Below, in pieces: positions 35,848 through 44,432 of a DNA stretch of 62,303 nucleotides. Position 1 is the first letter of the stretch. Each line of letters starts with the position of its first letter. Both the position numbers and the translations under genes were made by a program. This DNA comes from Haloferax elongans ATCC BAA-1513 (lineage in GTDB: Archaea > Halobacteriota > Halobacteria > Halobacteriales > Haloferacaceae): contig NZ_AOLK01000002.1 of the NCBI RefSeq assembly GCF_000336755.1, positions 1-62,303 of the forward strand, written 5' to 3'. The notes under the pieces were generated by a model, which did not search any database, was not told the DNA's origin, and was given only the letters and a program-made list of their open reading frames with translations.

Positions 35848-36165
35848 GGCGAGTGTACTCCAATACTGGCGTATCTACTCTGGAGAGCATGTAATCCGAC
35901 ACCATCATCTATCTCTCGCGTATCGGACCTACTCGGGTCTCGGTCAGTTTGGCGGGGGGTGTCTGTACTCATAGTACTAATTGTGCGATATGTCCCAAAA
36001 TCATACTTGACCAATATGAATCTCACGGCAGAATGCGCTTGTGACTCAACCGGTGACAGCGTAAACGACACGAACTAATCGGCTCGATGACCGGGCACAT
36101 CCACAGAATTCTCTGATGAGTGGCTCACAAGCAGTGTCGAATACGCGGTCGGAGCTCGTGAAACG
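35848..36165. other. Intergenic region without gene
   Basis: 318 nt between two minus-strand genes. It contains AT-rich stretches that could hold the promoter for the TSP3 regulator. No ORF with coding character and no copy of the locus motif was found. Confidence 0.4.
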
Positions 36166-36777
36166 TCAGTTGTCGTCTGCCATCTCGAATTCGTCGAGGA
36201 CTTGCCAGAAAGTAAGTGCCGTGTAGGCACTCATGATGGCGAGGGCAACAAAGAGGTGCGAGACTGCCTCGAATCCGGGAAGACCGAGCCCGGTCGCCCC
36301 GATTGCGACTGCACTGAGGGCGGACACTGCCAGATAGTACGTTCCCCACGAACGTTCCGTGGGTGACTCTTCCGCTTCCTCGTCGCTCTCAGAGTCGTCC
36401 GGCCGCTCAAGATACTCGATGAGTCTGTTTGCATGTGGGTTCTTCTCGACGATACCTCGACTCTGGTTGTAATCGATGATTCCTTCCTCGTCGAGTTTTG
36501 GAAGGTGGGCCTGATACAGTGCGATGTACACGCGCTGACGCTGGTCGGACATCAACGCCTGTACTGTCGTATCGTGTTCCCACGCAGCGACCTGCTCTGC
36601 GATGTCGCGCATCTGGACGGGGCCTTCGCGGCCACGCAGATACCTGAGTACGTTCCGCCGACGCTCGTTCTGGAGGAGATGGTATATCTCGTCTTTCCCG
36701 AGGTCGGTCGGCTCTTCGTCCGCATCGGTACGTTGGTTGACTAGCGATTCACCTGGGGCAGTAACTTGGGCAGACAT
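36166..36777 (-). CDS. DUF7344-type winged-helix membrane protein
   Basis: About 203 residues from MSAQVTAPGES at 36777, 27 nt after a TTTATT TATA box. The N-terminal half is the haloarchaeal DUF7344 winged helix: KDEIYHLLQNERRRNVLRYL, REGPVQMRDIAEQVAAWEH and RQRVYIALYQAHLPKLDEEGIIDYN. Two helices (about 142-160 and 168-186) follow near the C-terminus. This family often lies beside glycan and archaellum loci and probably regulates them from the membrane. It has no locus motif. Confidence 0.8.
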   Translation of the reverse strand: MSAQVTAPGESLVNQRTDADEEPTDLGKDEIYHLLQNERRRNVLRYLRGREGPVQMRDIAEQVAAWEHDTTVQALMSDQRQRVYIALYQAHLPKLDEEGIIDYNQSRGIVEKNPHANRLIEYLERPDDSESDEEAEESPTERSWGTYYLAVSALSAVAIGATGLGLPGFEAVSHLFVALAIMSAYTALTFWQVLDEFEMADDN

Positions 36778-37039
36778 CTTCGCCCAGACCGTTATTTCGG
36801 TACCAAATAAATCGGTGACTTCGTTTCTTATTTTCCAAATGTTGCAGCCCACTTACGATTTGAGTTACTACTAATTCTGTTAATTGCACTACTGTTTCGA
36901 ACTGTTTCACGCGAGAAAATCGACAGACAGCGCCAATGTTTGGCATTTGATGATTGTCTGACGACACTCCTGTGGTCACTAACGGAAATCGAATTGTTGC
37001 AGCGGTTATCGGTGGTCCCCTACGGTGAGTGACCCTCGA

Positions 37040-38029
37040 TTACTGGGCGTCGACCTGCACCCGTCGCTTCTGGTCCGGTGTTGATTTCGCTTCCTCGTCG
37101 AGTTCCTTCGTCAGTTTCAGCACACGCAACCCCTGTTCTCCATCGACGACGGGTTGCGAGTCTGTCTTCGCAGCGTTCGCGAACGAACTCAGTTCGCTCT
37201 TCAGTGGCTCTTTCTGCTCGACGGTGAGCGTCTCGACGAAGTTCTCGTGGCGATGGCGTACGAGCGAGCCATCGTCGATGTGTGCCGGGACCGACGAGCG
37301 ATGAATCTCGATGCTCTGGTCGATGTAATCGACCTTGACCCGGCAGTCTTCTGCCGAGATTGTGAGTCCCCGGACCTTCTCTTGTGTGACGCGACTCGTC
37401 GTGAGCGACGCAGTCACACCAGTGTCGAATCGGAGTGTCGCGTTCGCGTAGCGACAGTCGGGCGTCCCGACGGCGTTGTACGAATCGACGTCGCCATCGA
37501 CGATATCCAAGACGATGTCGAGGTCGTGAATCATCAGGTCCATCACGACCGAGTCGTCGATTGCGCGGTCGATTGGTGGACCCACCCGTTCGGTCGAGAC
37601 AGCATAGATATCGAGGTCCTCGACGAGGTCTCGGAGCGTCTGTACGACTGGATTGAACCGCTCGATGTGCCCGACCTGTAACGTGAGGTCACGGTCGTCC
37701 GCGATATCGATGAGTTCCCTTCCGTTTTCGGGGTCGTCGACGAACGGTTTTTCGACGAGAACGTGGACGTCTGATTCCAGCGCCCGCTTGGCGTTCTCGT
37801 AGTGGAACTGCGTCGGCACGGCGATAGAGACGATATCGGCGGCTTCGAAGAGACTCTCCATCGACCGGGCGGTCGTTCCGTACCGTGCCGCCACGCTCGA
37901 CGCGCGCTCGTCGTCGACGTCGAAGACTCCGACGAGGTTCGTTCCCGGGAGTTCGTCGTAGACGCGAGCGTGGTTCTGCCCCATGCTCCCGACCCCGATG
38001 ACGCCTGCGTTCACGACTTCGTCAGTCAT
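37040..38029 (-). CDS. Gfo/Idh/MocA oxidoreductase (WbpB-like)
   Basis: 329 residues. N-terminal NAD domain VNAGVIGVGSMGQNHARVY and the EKP motif in VHVLVEKPFVDDPENG; C-terminal alpha/beta domain with DLMIHDLDIVLDIV (the HD pair). In the WbpA/B/E/D route this enzyme oxidises C3 of UDP-GlcNAcA to the keto sugar. Its 8-nt overlap with the aminotransferase gene upstream supports a joint reaction on the same sugar. Other sugar substrates remain possible. Confidence 0.88.
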   Translation of the reverse strand: MTDEVVNAGVIGVGSMGQNHARVYDELPGTNLVGVFDVDDERASSVAARYGTTARSMESLFEAADIVSIAVPTQFHYENAKRALESDVHVLVEKPFVDDPENGRELIDIADDRDLTLQVGHIERFNPVVQTLRDLVEDLDIYAVSTERVGPPIDRAIDDSVVMDLMIHDLDIVLDIVDGDVDSYNAVGTPDCRYANATLRFDTGVTASLTTSRVTQEKVRGLTISAEDCRVKVDYIDQSIEIHRSSVPAHIDDGSLVRHRHENFVETLTVEQKEPLKSELSSFANAAKTDSQPVVDGEQGLRVLKLTKELDEEAKSTPDQKRRVQVDAQ

Positions 38030-39164
38030 TGGTCACCTCCATGATTTCCTTCGTCGGACTGCTCGGTGGCTCGATGGAAACCTCCTCTCGAAGTACGGTT
38101 CCGACTCGTTCGATTTCGTCGTCGTCGAGCGCTGGGTGGACCGGAAGCGACAGCACTTGGTCACAGACAAGTTCGGCCACGGGCGCACGCACGTCAATGT
38201 CGGCGTATGCGGGCTGGTCGTGGATGCACCGCGGATAGTACACGCCACTTCCGATGCCGTGTTCGTCGAGTTGGTCGGCGACCGCATCTCGGTTTCCGAC
38301 ACGGATTGTGTACTGGTGATAGGAGTGACCGTATTCGTCTGGGGCCGTCGGGGTCACAGCATTCGTCTTCGCGAGCGCGTCGTCGAGGTGCATCGCGTTC
38401 TCACGACGGCGTTCCACAAAGCCTGGGAGGCGTTCGAGTTGCGCTCGCCCCATTGCGGCGGCGATGCTCGTCATCCGGAAGTTGTGCCCGAGGGAAACGT
38501 GCCGGTAGCCATCGGTCTCGCGGCCGTGGTTGATGAAACTCGCCGCGTTTTCGGCGACGTGTTCGTCGTCGGTGACGACGATTCCGCCTTCGCCGGTCGT
38601 CATGTTCTTCGTCGGGTAAAACGAGAAACACGCGGCTTCGCCGAGCGACCCGACTGGACTTCCGAAGTACGTCGCACCGTGTGCTTGTGCAGCGTCTTCG
38701 ATAATCGTCACGTCGAACTCGTCTGCGATTTCGCGTAGCTCTCCCATCGGTGCCGGGAGTCCATAGAGGTGCACGACGACCATCGCTTCGACGTCGCCGT
38801 CGAGCGATTCGAGTTTCGCAGCCACAGCGGCCGGGTCGAGGTTGAACGTCTCTGGGTCGATATCCGCGAATACAGGTTCTGCACCGGCGAACCGAATCGC
38901 GTTCGCGGTAGCGACAAACGAAAACGGGGTGGTGAGTACCCGGTCACCATCGCTGACGCCGATTGCTTCGAGGGCCGTGTGAAGCGCGGTGGTACCATTC
39001 GACGTCGCAACACCGTGGTCGACGCCGCAATCGTCCGCGAACTCCGATTCGAACTCCCGAACTTCTGGGCCGTCCGCAATCATCCCGGACTCGACGACAG
39101 TCTTGATTCGAGAGAGTTCGTCGTCTCCAAGTATGGGGGCGGCAATGTTGATATCATCGCTCAT
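38022..39164 (-). CDS. DegT/DnrJ/EryC1 aminotransferase (WbpE-like)
   Basis: 380 residues. The PLP lysine lies in FSFYPTKNMTTGEGGIV, preceded by IIEDAAQAHGATYFG. The start INIAAPILGDDELSRIKTVVESG and end HPALDDDEIERVGTVLRE are typical. It transfers an amino group from glutamate to a 3-keto UDP-sugar, giving the 3-amino-uronic acid that the LbH transferase (21.3-21.9 kb) would acetylate. A GGAGG site lies about 12 nt before the ATG. A 29-codon ORF overlaps its start. Confidence 0.9.
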   Translation of the reverse strand: MSDDINIAAPILGDDELSRIKTVVESGMIADGPEVREFESEFADDCGVDHGVATSNGTTALHTALEAIGVSDGDRVLTTPFSFVATANAIRFAGAEPVFADIDPETFNLDPAAVAAKLESLDGDVEAMVVVHLYGLPAPMGELREIADEFDVTIIEDAAQAHGATYFGSPVGSLGEAACFSFYPTKNMTTGEGGIVVTDDEHVAENAASFINHGRETDGYRHVSLGHNFRMTSIAAAMGRAQLERLPGFVERRRENAMHLDDALAKTNAVTPTAPDEYGHSYHQYTIRVGNRDAVADQLDEHGIGSGVYYPRCIHDQPAYADIDVRAPVAELVCDQVLSLPVHPALDDDEIERVGTVLREEVSIEPPSSPTKEIMEVTND

Positions 39165-39250
39165 CGGTCGTTTCGTCCTCCCATCGTACTATTCACAGCA
39201 CAGCTAGACCATTGCGTGTGGCTATCGAGGGTCTGGTGTAGCTCTTTCAT
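39161..39250 (-). CDS. Possible 29-codon leader ORF before the aminotransferase
   Basis: Begins at the ATG at 39250 (MKELHQTLDSHTQWSS...) about 50 nt after the promoter motif and ends with a TGA overlapping the aminotransferase ATG (ATGA). The same arrangement is seen before the acetyltransferase gene. No Tat or membrane signature. Coding is inferred from the overlap alone. Confidence 0.35.
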   Translation of the reverse strand: MKELHQTLDSHTQWSSCAVNSTMGGRNDR

Positions 39251-39301
39251 AGGGTATCCCGCGGTTCTGTTACCGCTGTGGGTAGCCAGACACTATCAGG
39301 G

Positions 39302-39323
39302 CATTATTATGGGCAAGATAAGG
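39302..39323 (-). promoter_or_regulatory. 22-bp locus promoter motif (site 12)
   Basis: Coding strand CCTTAT-N7-ATAATAA-TG, upstream of the leader ORF and the aminotransferase/oxidoreductase operon; the main ATG is about 140 nt away. Confidence 0.6.
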
Positions 39324-39628
39324 GGTTTGAGGAGCTGAAAGGACAGAATCCCGGTGTCGACGCTTCCGAGGCTACGACTCTGGTGTTTCCTCGCGTGGCT
39401 TATCACATCTGTAAGGCCAGCGTGCTCGACTGTAAGATCCATTTGTTCCCGACTCGAACGTTCTTGGTGGGTGTCTAGGACAGCGACTCGACCCACGATA
39501 TGGTTCTTCGACGGACTTACACCCAACATAAGCAAGTAGTGATGGACTCAATGAACGTTCATGAACGATACGAGGGAACTCGGCTGTGTCGATACACAGG
39601 AAGCAACCATCCCAACGAGGTGTGACTA
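39324..39628. other. Intergenic region without gene
   Basis: About 305 nt between the promoter motif of the aminotransferase operon and the small plus-strand ORF. Short open frames exist on both strands but lack haloarchaeal coding character. Nothing else was seen. Confidence 0.35.
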
Positions 39629-39790
39629 ATGCTTACAGGACAGTTTGTTCCGGTGAGTGCTGCTTTCGTCGGGCTTGCGCTGGTCACGTCGGGTTTGGGA
39701 CACGCTCGTCAGGTCGACCTATCGATGGTTCGAGCCCGACGCTTCGTATTCTTATTTCTACTCTGCGGAACGGTGACGCTCGCTCTTTGA
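39629..39790 (+). CDS. 53-aa two-helix membrane protein
   Basis: ATG at 39629 with a GAGGTG site 7 nt before. VPVSAAFVGLALVTSGLG and RFVFLFLLCGTVTLAL are two hydrophobic segments joined by a basic loop (HARQVDLSMVRARR), an arrangement typical of small membrane proteins. Its end overlaps the 3' end of the winged-helix gene on the other strand. No family recognised. Confidence 0.5.
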   Translation: MLTGQFVPVSAAFVGLALVTSGLGHARQVDLSMVRARRFVFLFLLCGTVTLAL

Positions 39791-40357
39791 ACGGACACGC
39801 TGACGTGGTTTCCCACGACTTTGCGGAAGGAAGACTCGCTTACCATTCCCCTGTCGATGTCGTTCGATTCGTTCTTGGGTTTCCATCCGGCAGAGCGTTC
39901 GGCTAATCGTCGATTCAGACCAACGAGTGTGCTCGACCAGTGCAGACTGTTCGAGACTTCCTCCTTCGATGTGGAGGAGTTGGAGGATTCGCCGTTCGGG
40001 ATTGAGTAGCTCGGGGTTGACCCCTAGCAGCGGATGGTCAGAGTCGCCCTCGACGTGATTCGGACCCGAACCGAAGTGGTTGCCAGATTGGTCGCGACCG
40101 GGTGTGTCTGACCGAATCTCTGTTTGAGGCTGCTCTGCCTCCGATTTTGTCGCCGAAACCGACTCTCCTTTTGACTTCGAACTCGTTCGAGAACTAATTA
40201 GTCCGAGACAGAACAATACAACCTTGCAGAGTCTCCGACTGAGTTTCGCGATAGGAGAACGTGGAGAAAGACGCTGAGCCGTGAAACGAGAATCGCTCTC
40301 TGTCCGTTCGGTCCCCTGGACAGAAGATTGGGTGTCATCTTCAGTTCGATTCGACAT
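39758..40357 (-). CDS. Winged-helix regulator with one membrane segment, related to the TSP3 regulator
   Basis: About 199 residues from MSNRTEDDTQ at 40357. One hydrophobic stretch (LCKVVLFCLGLIS) lies near residue 50, then a polar linker and a C-terminal winged helix: PERRILQLLHIEGGSLEQSALVEH and SESTISRTLCRMETQERIERH, which aligns with the DNA-binding part of the TSP3 regulator at 34.5-35.8 kb. It lacks the extracellular part, so it is either a trimmed paralogue or paired with the small membrane protein beside it. Confidence 0.6.
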   Translation of the reverse strand: MSNRTEDDTQSSVQGTERTESDSRFTAQRLSPRSPIAKLSRRLCKVVLFCLGLISSRTSSKSKGESVSATKSEAEQPQTEIRSDTPGRDQSGNHFGSGPNHVEGDSDHPLLGVNPELLNPERRILQLLHIEGGSLEQSALVEHTRWSESTISRTLCRMETQERIERHRQGNGKRVFLPQSRGKPRQRVRSKSERHRSAE

Positions 40358-40375
40358 GGAGAAATTATCTCTCAC

Positions 40376-40761
40376 TCACTCTGATAGATGGTATCCCAAT
40401 CATATTTGGGTTCCATTCGTTCACCTGCGTACTGTCATCCGATACTGTGGGCTTTCGCATAGTCAGATTCACCTTGGTAAAGTCACCTTCGCACGCTCCG
40501 TACGCGGTTGAGGGTAGAGAGAATGGGTACCGTCGAGAGCGAACAGCCTCCAACTCTGTTTGAATCCTCTGTGTTGGCACGCGATTCAAGACTGGCGAGA
40601 TGGCAGCCAAACGGACTGCCGGTGGGAGTCAGCGATTGGGACACACTGGACACAACGCCAGGGGCAGGGAGTGTCGAGTCTGTCGCCGCACGTTAGGTAC
40701 CCATTCCGGTTCCATATTGATACGGTGGGACCCTCGTAGTTGGGGTTGCATGTGCAAGGTA
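40376..40761. other. Intergenic region; one weak plus-strand ORF
   Basis: 386 nt. A plus-strand ORF from 40523 to 40696 (57 residues, MGTVESEQPPTLFES...) follows a GAGGGTAG stretch and might be real, but nothing else supports it. No motif copy was seen here. Confidence 0.25.
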
Positions 40762-41430
40762 TCAAAATGGGAATTCTGGAGTGAGGCGTTGGACGAGTGC
40801 GTTCTGAACGAGTCGTTCGTGGCCTCTACGGAGTCGTTGCGACGTCGCCTGATGACTGACACCTAATATACTAGCCACGTCGGTTATATCCGAGTCGCGG
40901 GGGACCTCGTAGTATCCCTCTCTGAACGCAGTTACGAGTGTTCGATGTTGTGCCTCAGTGAGTCCGAAGCGGGACGAGTCCGAGGCCTCCGTACAGTCGG
41001 AAATGCGCTCGACAGTGTGTGTAAGCCCGTTTTGTTCCCACGTTTCTATTAGCGCGCGCAGCGAGTCGCGCTTTTCGGCGAGGACGTGAAACACCCACTC
41101 ACTACCTTGCGCATACGAATCGACGACCGTCAGCCGTGTATCCGCGAAGAGTCGAAGGATTGGGTCCGAAAACGCCTCGAATCCGATGCGGTAGACACCC
41201 CCTTGTTTCGACGAAAAGACCTTCGAGTGAGCCGAGACACTCGGGTCGCTACGGAGCGCCGGTTCGACCGATGTCGCGTCATCACCTCGAACCCAAATCG
41301 ATGGTGTCGTACTCGCGCTATCCACCTGTACAGACCGGAGTAGTCGTGCTTCGATGCTCGGATGATGGGCGAGGGTATCGTCGAGGATGAACGTCGATGC
41401 GGGAACACGGAGGGTAGCAACAGTGCTCAC
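40762..41430 (-). CDS. HTH_10 (Bat-type) regulator, copy 2
   Basis: 222 residues, the same length as copy 1. The N-terminal half (ATLRVPASTFILDDTL, RLLRSVQVDS) is a HTH_10-associated ligand or effector module. The C-terminus has LTEAQHRTLVTAFREGYYEVPRD and DVASILGVSHQATSQRLRRGHERLV. It starts 25 nt after a copy of the locus motif and is divergent from the degenerate GlmM paralogue, which has its own copy. It may be a regulator of the locus, or one controlled by it. Confidence 0.88.
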   Translation of the reverse strand: MSTVATLRVPASTFILDDTLAHHPSIEARLLRSVQVDSASTTPSIWVRGDDATSVEPALRSDPSVSAHSKVFSSKQGGVYRIGFEAFSDPILRLFADTRLTVVDSYAQGSEWVFHVLAEKRDSLRALIETWEQNGLTHTVERISDCTEASDSSRFGLTEAQHRTLVTAFREGYYEVPRDSDITDVASILGVSHQATSQRLRRGHERLVQNALVQRLTPEFPF

Positions 41431-41453
41431 ACGAGCACTAGGTTCTTTTCCGT

Positions 41454-41475
41454 CGTTATTATCGGGGCAGTAAGC
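41454..41475 (-). promoter_or_regulatory. 22-bp locus promoter motif (site 13)
   Basis: Coding strand GCTTAC-N7-ATAATAA-CG, ending 25 nt before the HTH_10 ATG at 41430. Confidence 0.65.
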
Positions 41476-41604
41476 GATTCGAGCGACTTCGCGGCTTCTT
41501 GTGGCAGAGAAACCACCAGCCGGGGGCCGATTTCGTCTCTTGCATAACGGACAGTATACAGTCTGAAACTGTTGATTTGGTTGGTGCTAAGGACTACTAT
41601 CGCA

Positions 41605-41626
41605 CATTACCCGGGCGATAGTAAAC
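41605..41626 (+). promoter_or_regulatory. 22-bp locus promoter motif (site 14)
   Basis: CATTAC-N7-ATAGTAA-AC, ending 25 nt before the pseudo-GlmM ATG at 41650. An overlapping 8-bp inverted repeat (TACTATCG at 41595-41602, CGATAGTA at 41616-41623) is also present. Confidence 0.65.
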
Positions 41627-41649
41627 ATCTCAAGACCCGATGTTGCAGT

Positions 41650-42984
41650 ATGTTCGCACCCTCACGCATTCGCGGTCCATACGGTTCCCACATGACCGCT
41701 GAACTTGCTCTCAAAGCCGGCCGGGCACTTGGTGACTGGCACGAAGCGGTCGCGCTCGGACACGACCCGAGAGAGAACGCTCGACTCCTCGCAGACGCTG
41801 TCGCGACAGGCATCCGTGAAGCTGGTGGCACCGTCTATCGACTCGGTACAGTCGCGAGCCCCGCGGTTTCGACTGCCGTCAGGCAACAGGACCTCGACAG
41901 TGGAATTGCCGTCACGGCGGCACCTGACCCCTCCGAAGACGTCGGGTTGAAACTGTTCGACAGCGACGGGTCGCGCCTCTCGTGGGAACGCCAACGGCAC
42001 CTCGTTCGGCGCGTCAACGGAACGACTGCCGATTTGGCATCGTGCGACAGTATCGGCACTGAGCAGTGGCTGGAGGACGCAGCAGAAGACTATATCGAAC
42101 GTCTCTGTGACGGACAGCCGTCGTTCGACGAGACACACGCCGTCGTCGATGCCGGTGAACATCGTGTCGATACCGTCGCTGAGACGCTCGAACGGCTGGG
42201 GTGTACTGTCGACCGTGTCACCGAATCGTCTTCCGACGTATTCCCGCGGCGACGGGTCGCCCAAGGTGATTCTGTGTGTTCGGCACTCTGCGATGCCGTT
42301 GCAACGTCTGCTGCGGACTTCGGTGTGGCTCACGATCCCGATGCAGACCGAATCGTTGCAATCGACGAGCGTGGGACCGTCATCAGCGGGGATACCCTGT
42401 TAGCCCTCCTCGCGAAACAAACGGTCGAACAATCGGACAAGTGCGGACGGGTCGCGGTTCCTCTCGAGGCAAGTCGACGTATCGAAGAAGTCGTCGACGA
42501 CGCTGGCGGCGAGATTGTTCGAACACAGATGGACGGGATGCCTGGTTCGGGACCAGCGTCCTCGACTGATGTCGTCTTTGGTGGTGAACCAAGCGGCGTT
42601 CATCAGTGGCCTGCCGAATCACCCTGTCCAGACGCTGCACTGTCGGCGATTCACCTCGCACGCCTCGTCGACGATAGGGTGCGTCTCTCTAAGCAGGCCC
42701 AACGAATCAACGACAGTTCTCTGTATTTCGACTCGTTTTCCGTCGAAAAGCCAACCCGAGCGATGTCTCGAATCACTGACGATGCACAGGACCAGTTCGA
42801 AGACGTTCAGACAGACGATGGCCTCTTCGTCGAGGTCGACGAGGCGTGGTTCGTCGTTCGACCGAGTCGGACGACAGGTGAACTCCGGGTAACGGTCGAG
42901 GGGACGTCGAACCGGAATGCAAAGCGGCTCTTCGACCGAGTGACCAGACTTGTCTGTACCGGGGAACCCACTGCTGTCGTGTAG
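41650..42984 (+). CDS. Phosphohexomutase paralogue with a lost catalytic serine (pseudo-GlmM)
   Basis: 444 residues, collinear with GlmM at 6.1 kb from MFAPSRIRGP onward. The active-site serine loop TASHNP is TAAPDP here (Ser replaced by Ala91, His by Pro). The phosphate loop RASGTQP is RPSRTTG. The metal loop is HDPDADRI, keeping the three Asp, and FGGEPSGVHQW keeps the sugar loop. It can hardly cycle phosphate, so a binding or regulatory role is likely. It carries the locus promoter motif and is divergent from a HTH_10 gene. Normal length and frame argue against simple decay. Confidence 0.82.
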   Translation: MFAPSRIRGPYGSHMTAELALKAGRALGDWHEAVALGHDPRENARLLADAVATGIREAGGTVYRLGTVASPAVSTAVRQQDLDSGIAVTAAPDPSEDVGLKLFDSDGSRLSWERQRHLVRRVNGTTADLASCDSIGTEQWLEDAAEDYIERLCDGQPSFDETHAVVDAGEHRVDTVAETLERLGCTVDRVTESSSDVFPRRRVAQGDSVCSALCDAVATSAADFGVAHDPDADRIVAIDERGTVISGDTLLALLAKQTVEQSDKCGRVAVPLEASRRIEEVVDDAGGEIVRTQMDGMPGSGPASSTDVVFGGEPSGVHQWPAESPCPDAALSAIHLARLVDDRVRLSKQAQRINDSSLYFDSFSVEKPTRAMSRITDDAQDQFEDVQTDDGLFVEVDEAWFVVRPSRTTGELRVTVEGTSNRNAKRLFDRVTRLVCTGEPTAVV

Positions 42985-43442
42985 ATTTGACCACAGAACA
43001 TTCACAAACGCAGACACATTATCGAAGATACAAAAATCAGCAAGAAGATTTGGGAGTGGACCTGTTCTAATCAGTCACAAATCAGTCAGTTATTCCTGCA
43101 AGTGGGTGGGCATTACAGGTGTACGTGTGTAACGATTGTTGAGACAAATCCTAATTGCTGTCAATAGTGTGGAAACCACTGTAATCGGTCGAAAGTCAGA
43201 ACAACAACTCGTCTTTACTGACGCTGAGGTTGCTATTTGTGGGATACAATCACATACCTCTCCGGGAAATATTTCTCATAAGTCTGCCAAATCACGCTCG
43301 GTTTTTATTTCTAAGAACGCCAGATGCGCTACTAACACTGTGGCTAGTGGGTGCAACATTCCACGATCGAAACGTCGATGACTGACTCTTGTCACATCAG
43401 TCATCAATACACAAGATTGTCGAGCTTACTCCACGACTTCAG
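42985..43442. other. Intergenic region; composition shift begins
   Basis: 458 nt without a credible gene. From here on the sequence is clearly more AT-rich than the glycan locus. No tRNA or direct repeat marking an integration site was seen. Confidence 0.4.
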
Positions 43443-44006
43443 TTAGTGTCTTTTATCTGGAATCTCGATAGAATCGTCAGTCTTCGCTTGCGCAAGCACT
43501 GACGCACAGAAATCATTCTTCGCGGCATTATACTCGTTGAGATTATTTGGATGGGATTCCGCAGCTTTCTGCTTTATAGTCCCGTACTGATCTCGTACGT
43601 CTGGATTAGCACGCAAGTATTCTCGGAAACGGAGGTCGTTTTTCCACTGCTCGTTGGATTCTCGGATAAGATGGAGATTATACGATTGACTGAAATCATC
43701 GGTACGGAACTGGCCGGTATCACCAGTACACTGAAGGAAAAGCCAGTCGGTTGGGATGTGACTCAGTTGATACCCAAGCCCAGCGCTAAGTTTATCCAAA
43801 TCTCCCCATAGTCCTTCCACATCAGTCACAACCGCCGTGATGTCGATAATTGGTTTCGCACTCAACCCTTCGACTGACGTACTCCCGATATGCTCAATTC
43901 GGCTCGTGTACTCATCTAGTACTTTGTTGAGCCGTTGCCGCTCGGGTTCGAACTGATTGGCCCAGTTAGGATTGTACTCGACGATTCTGATTGGTGTTTC
44001 ATCCAT
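43443..44006 (-). CDS. GrpB family protein
   Basis: 187 residues. PIRIVEYNPNWANQFEPERQRL, RIEHIGSTSVEGLSAKPIIDI and NLHLIRESNEQWKNDLRFREYLR are the hallmarks of the GrpB/UPF0157 family, a nucleotidyltransferase-like fold of unknown substrate (the HIGSTSV-PIID signature). Members occur alone or fused to dephospho-CoA kinase. It has no evident operon partner and may be a passenger gene of the AT-rich island. Confidence 0.9.
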   Translation of the reverse strand: MDETPIRIVEYNPNWANQFEPERQRLNKVLDEYTSRIEHIGSTSVEGLSAKPIIDITAVVTDVEGLWGDLDKLSAGLGYQLSHIPTDWLFLQCTGDTGQFRTDDFSQSYNLHLIRESNEQWKNDLRFREYLRANPDVRDQYGTIKQKAAESHPNNLNEYNAAKNDFCASVLAQAKTDDSIEIPDKRH

Positions 44007-44432
44007 AACAGGCTACTCACATACTGGAAAGAAAAAGCTCTGTGGATGTCAACAATTCACGATTTCTATTTGGTATTGATACAGACTAGATTTGTTTATA
44101 AGTGACATTATTAGTGAAGGAAATAGCTGTACTTTCGCATCTAAACAACGCCCAGTACCCGAGTTCTCTCATGAAGATGATACTTGATGTCGGCAACAAT
44201 CATGTCATATATTGTGAGTTATATCCAACTCCAAGATCTCGCAACAGAGCAATTACGCACCTCTCACCATTCGAACTGGTGAGCAGAATCAGTTTTCGCA
44301 GTAATCCGACTATAATACAGTATATATGATATTACAGCAGTACTTGTGTAATTGTATATTGGACATCAATATGTATGTGGATTGACGACGTGGTAGACAA
44401 TTGAAATGTAAAGTTAAGACACTCGCTCGTAT
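44007..44432. other. AT-rich region without gene
   Basis: About 425 nt between grpB and the GNAT relic. Short frames only. It includes the 3' surroundings of the broken acetyltransferase. Nothing recognisable. Confidence 0.35.
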
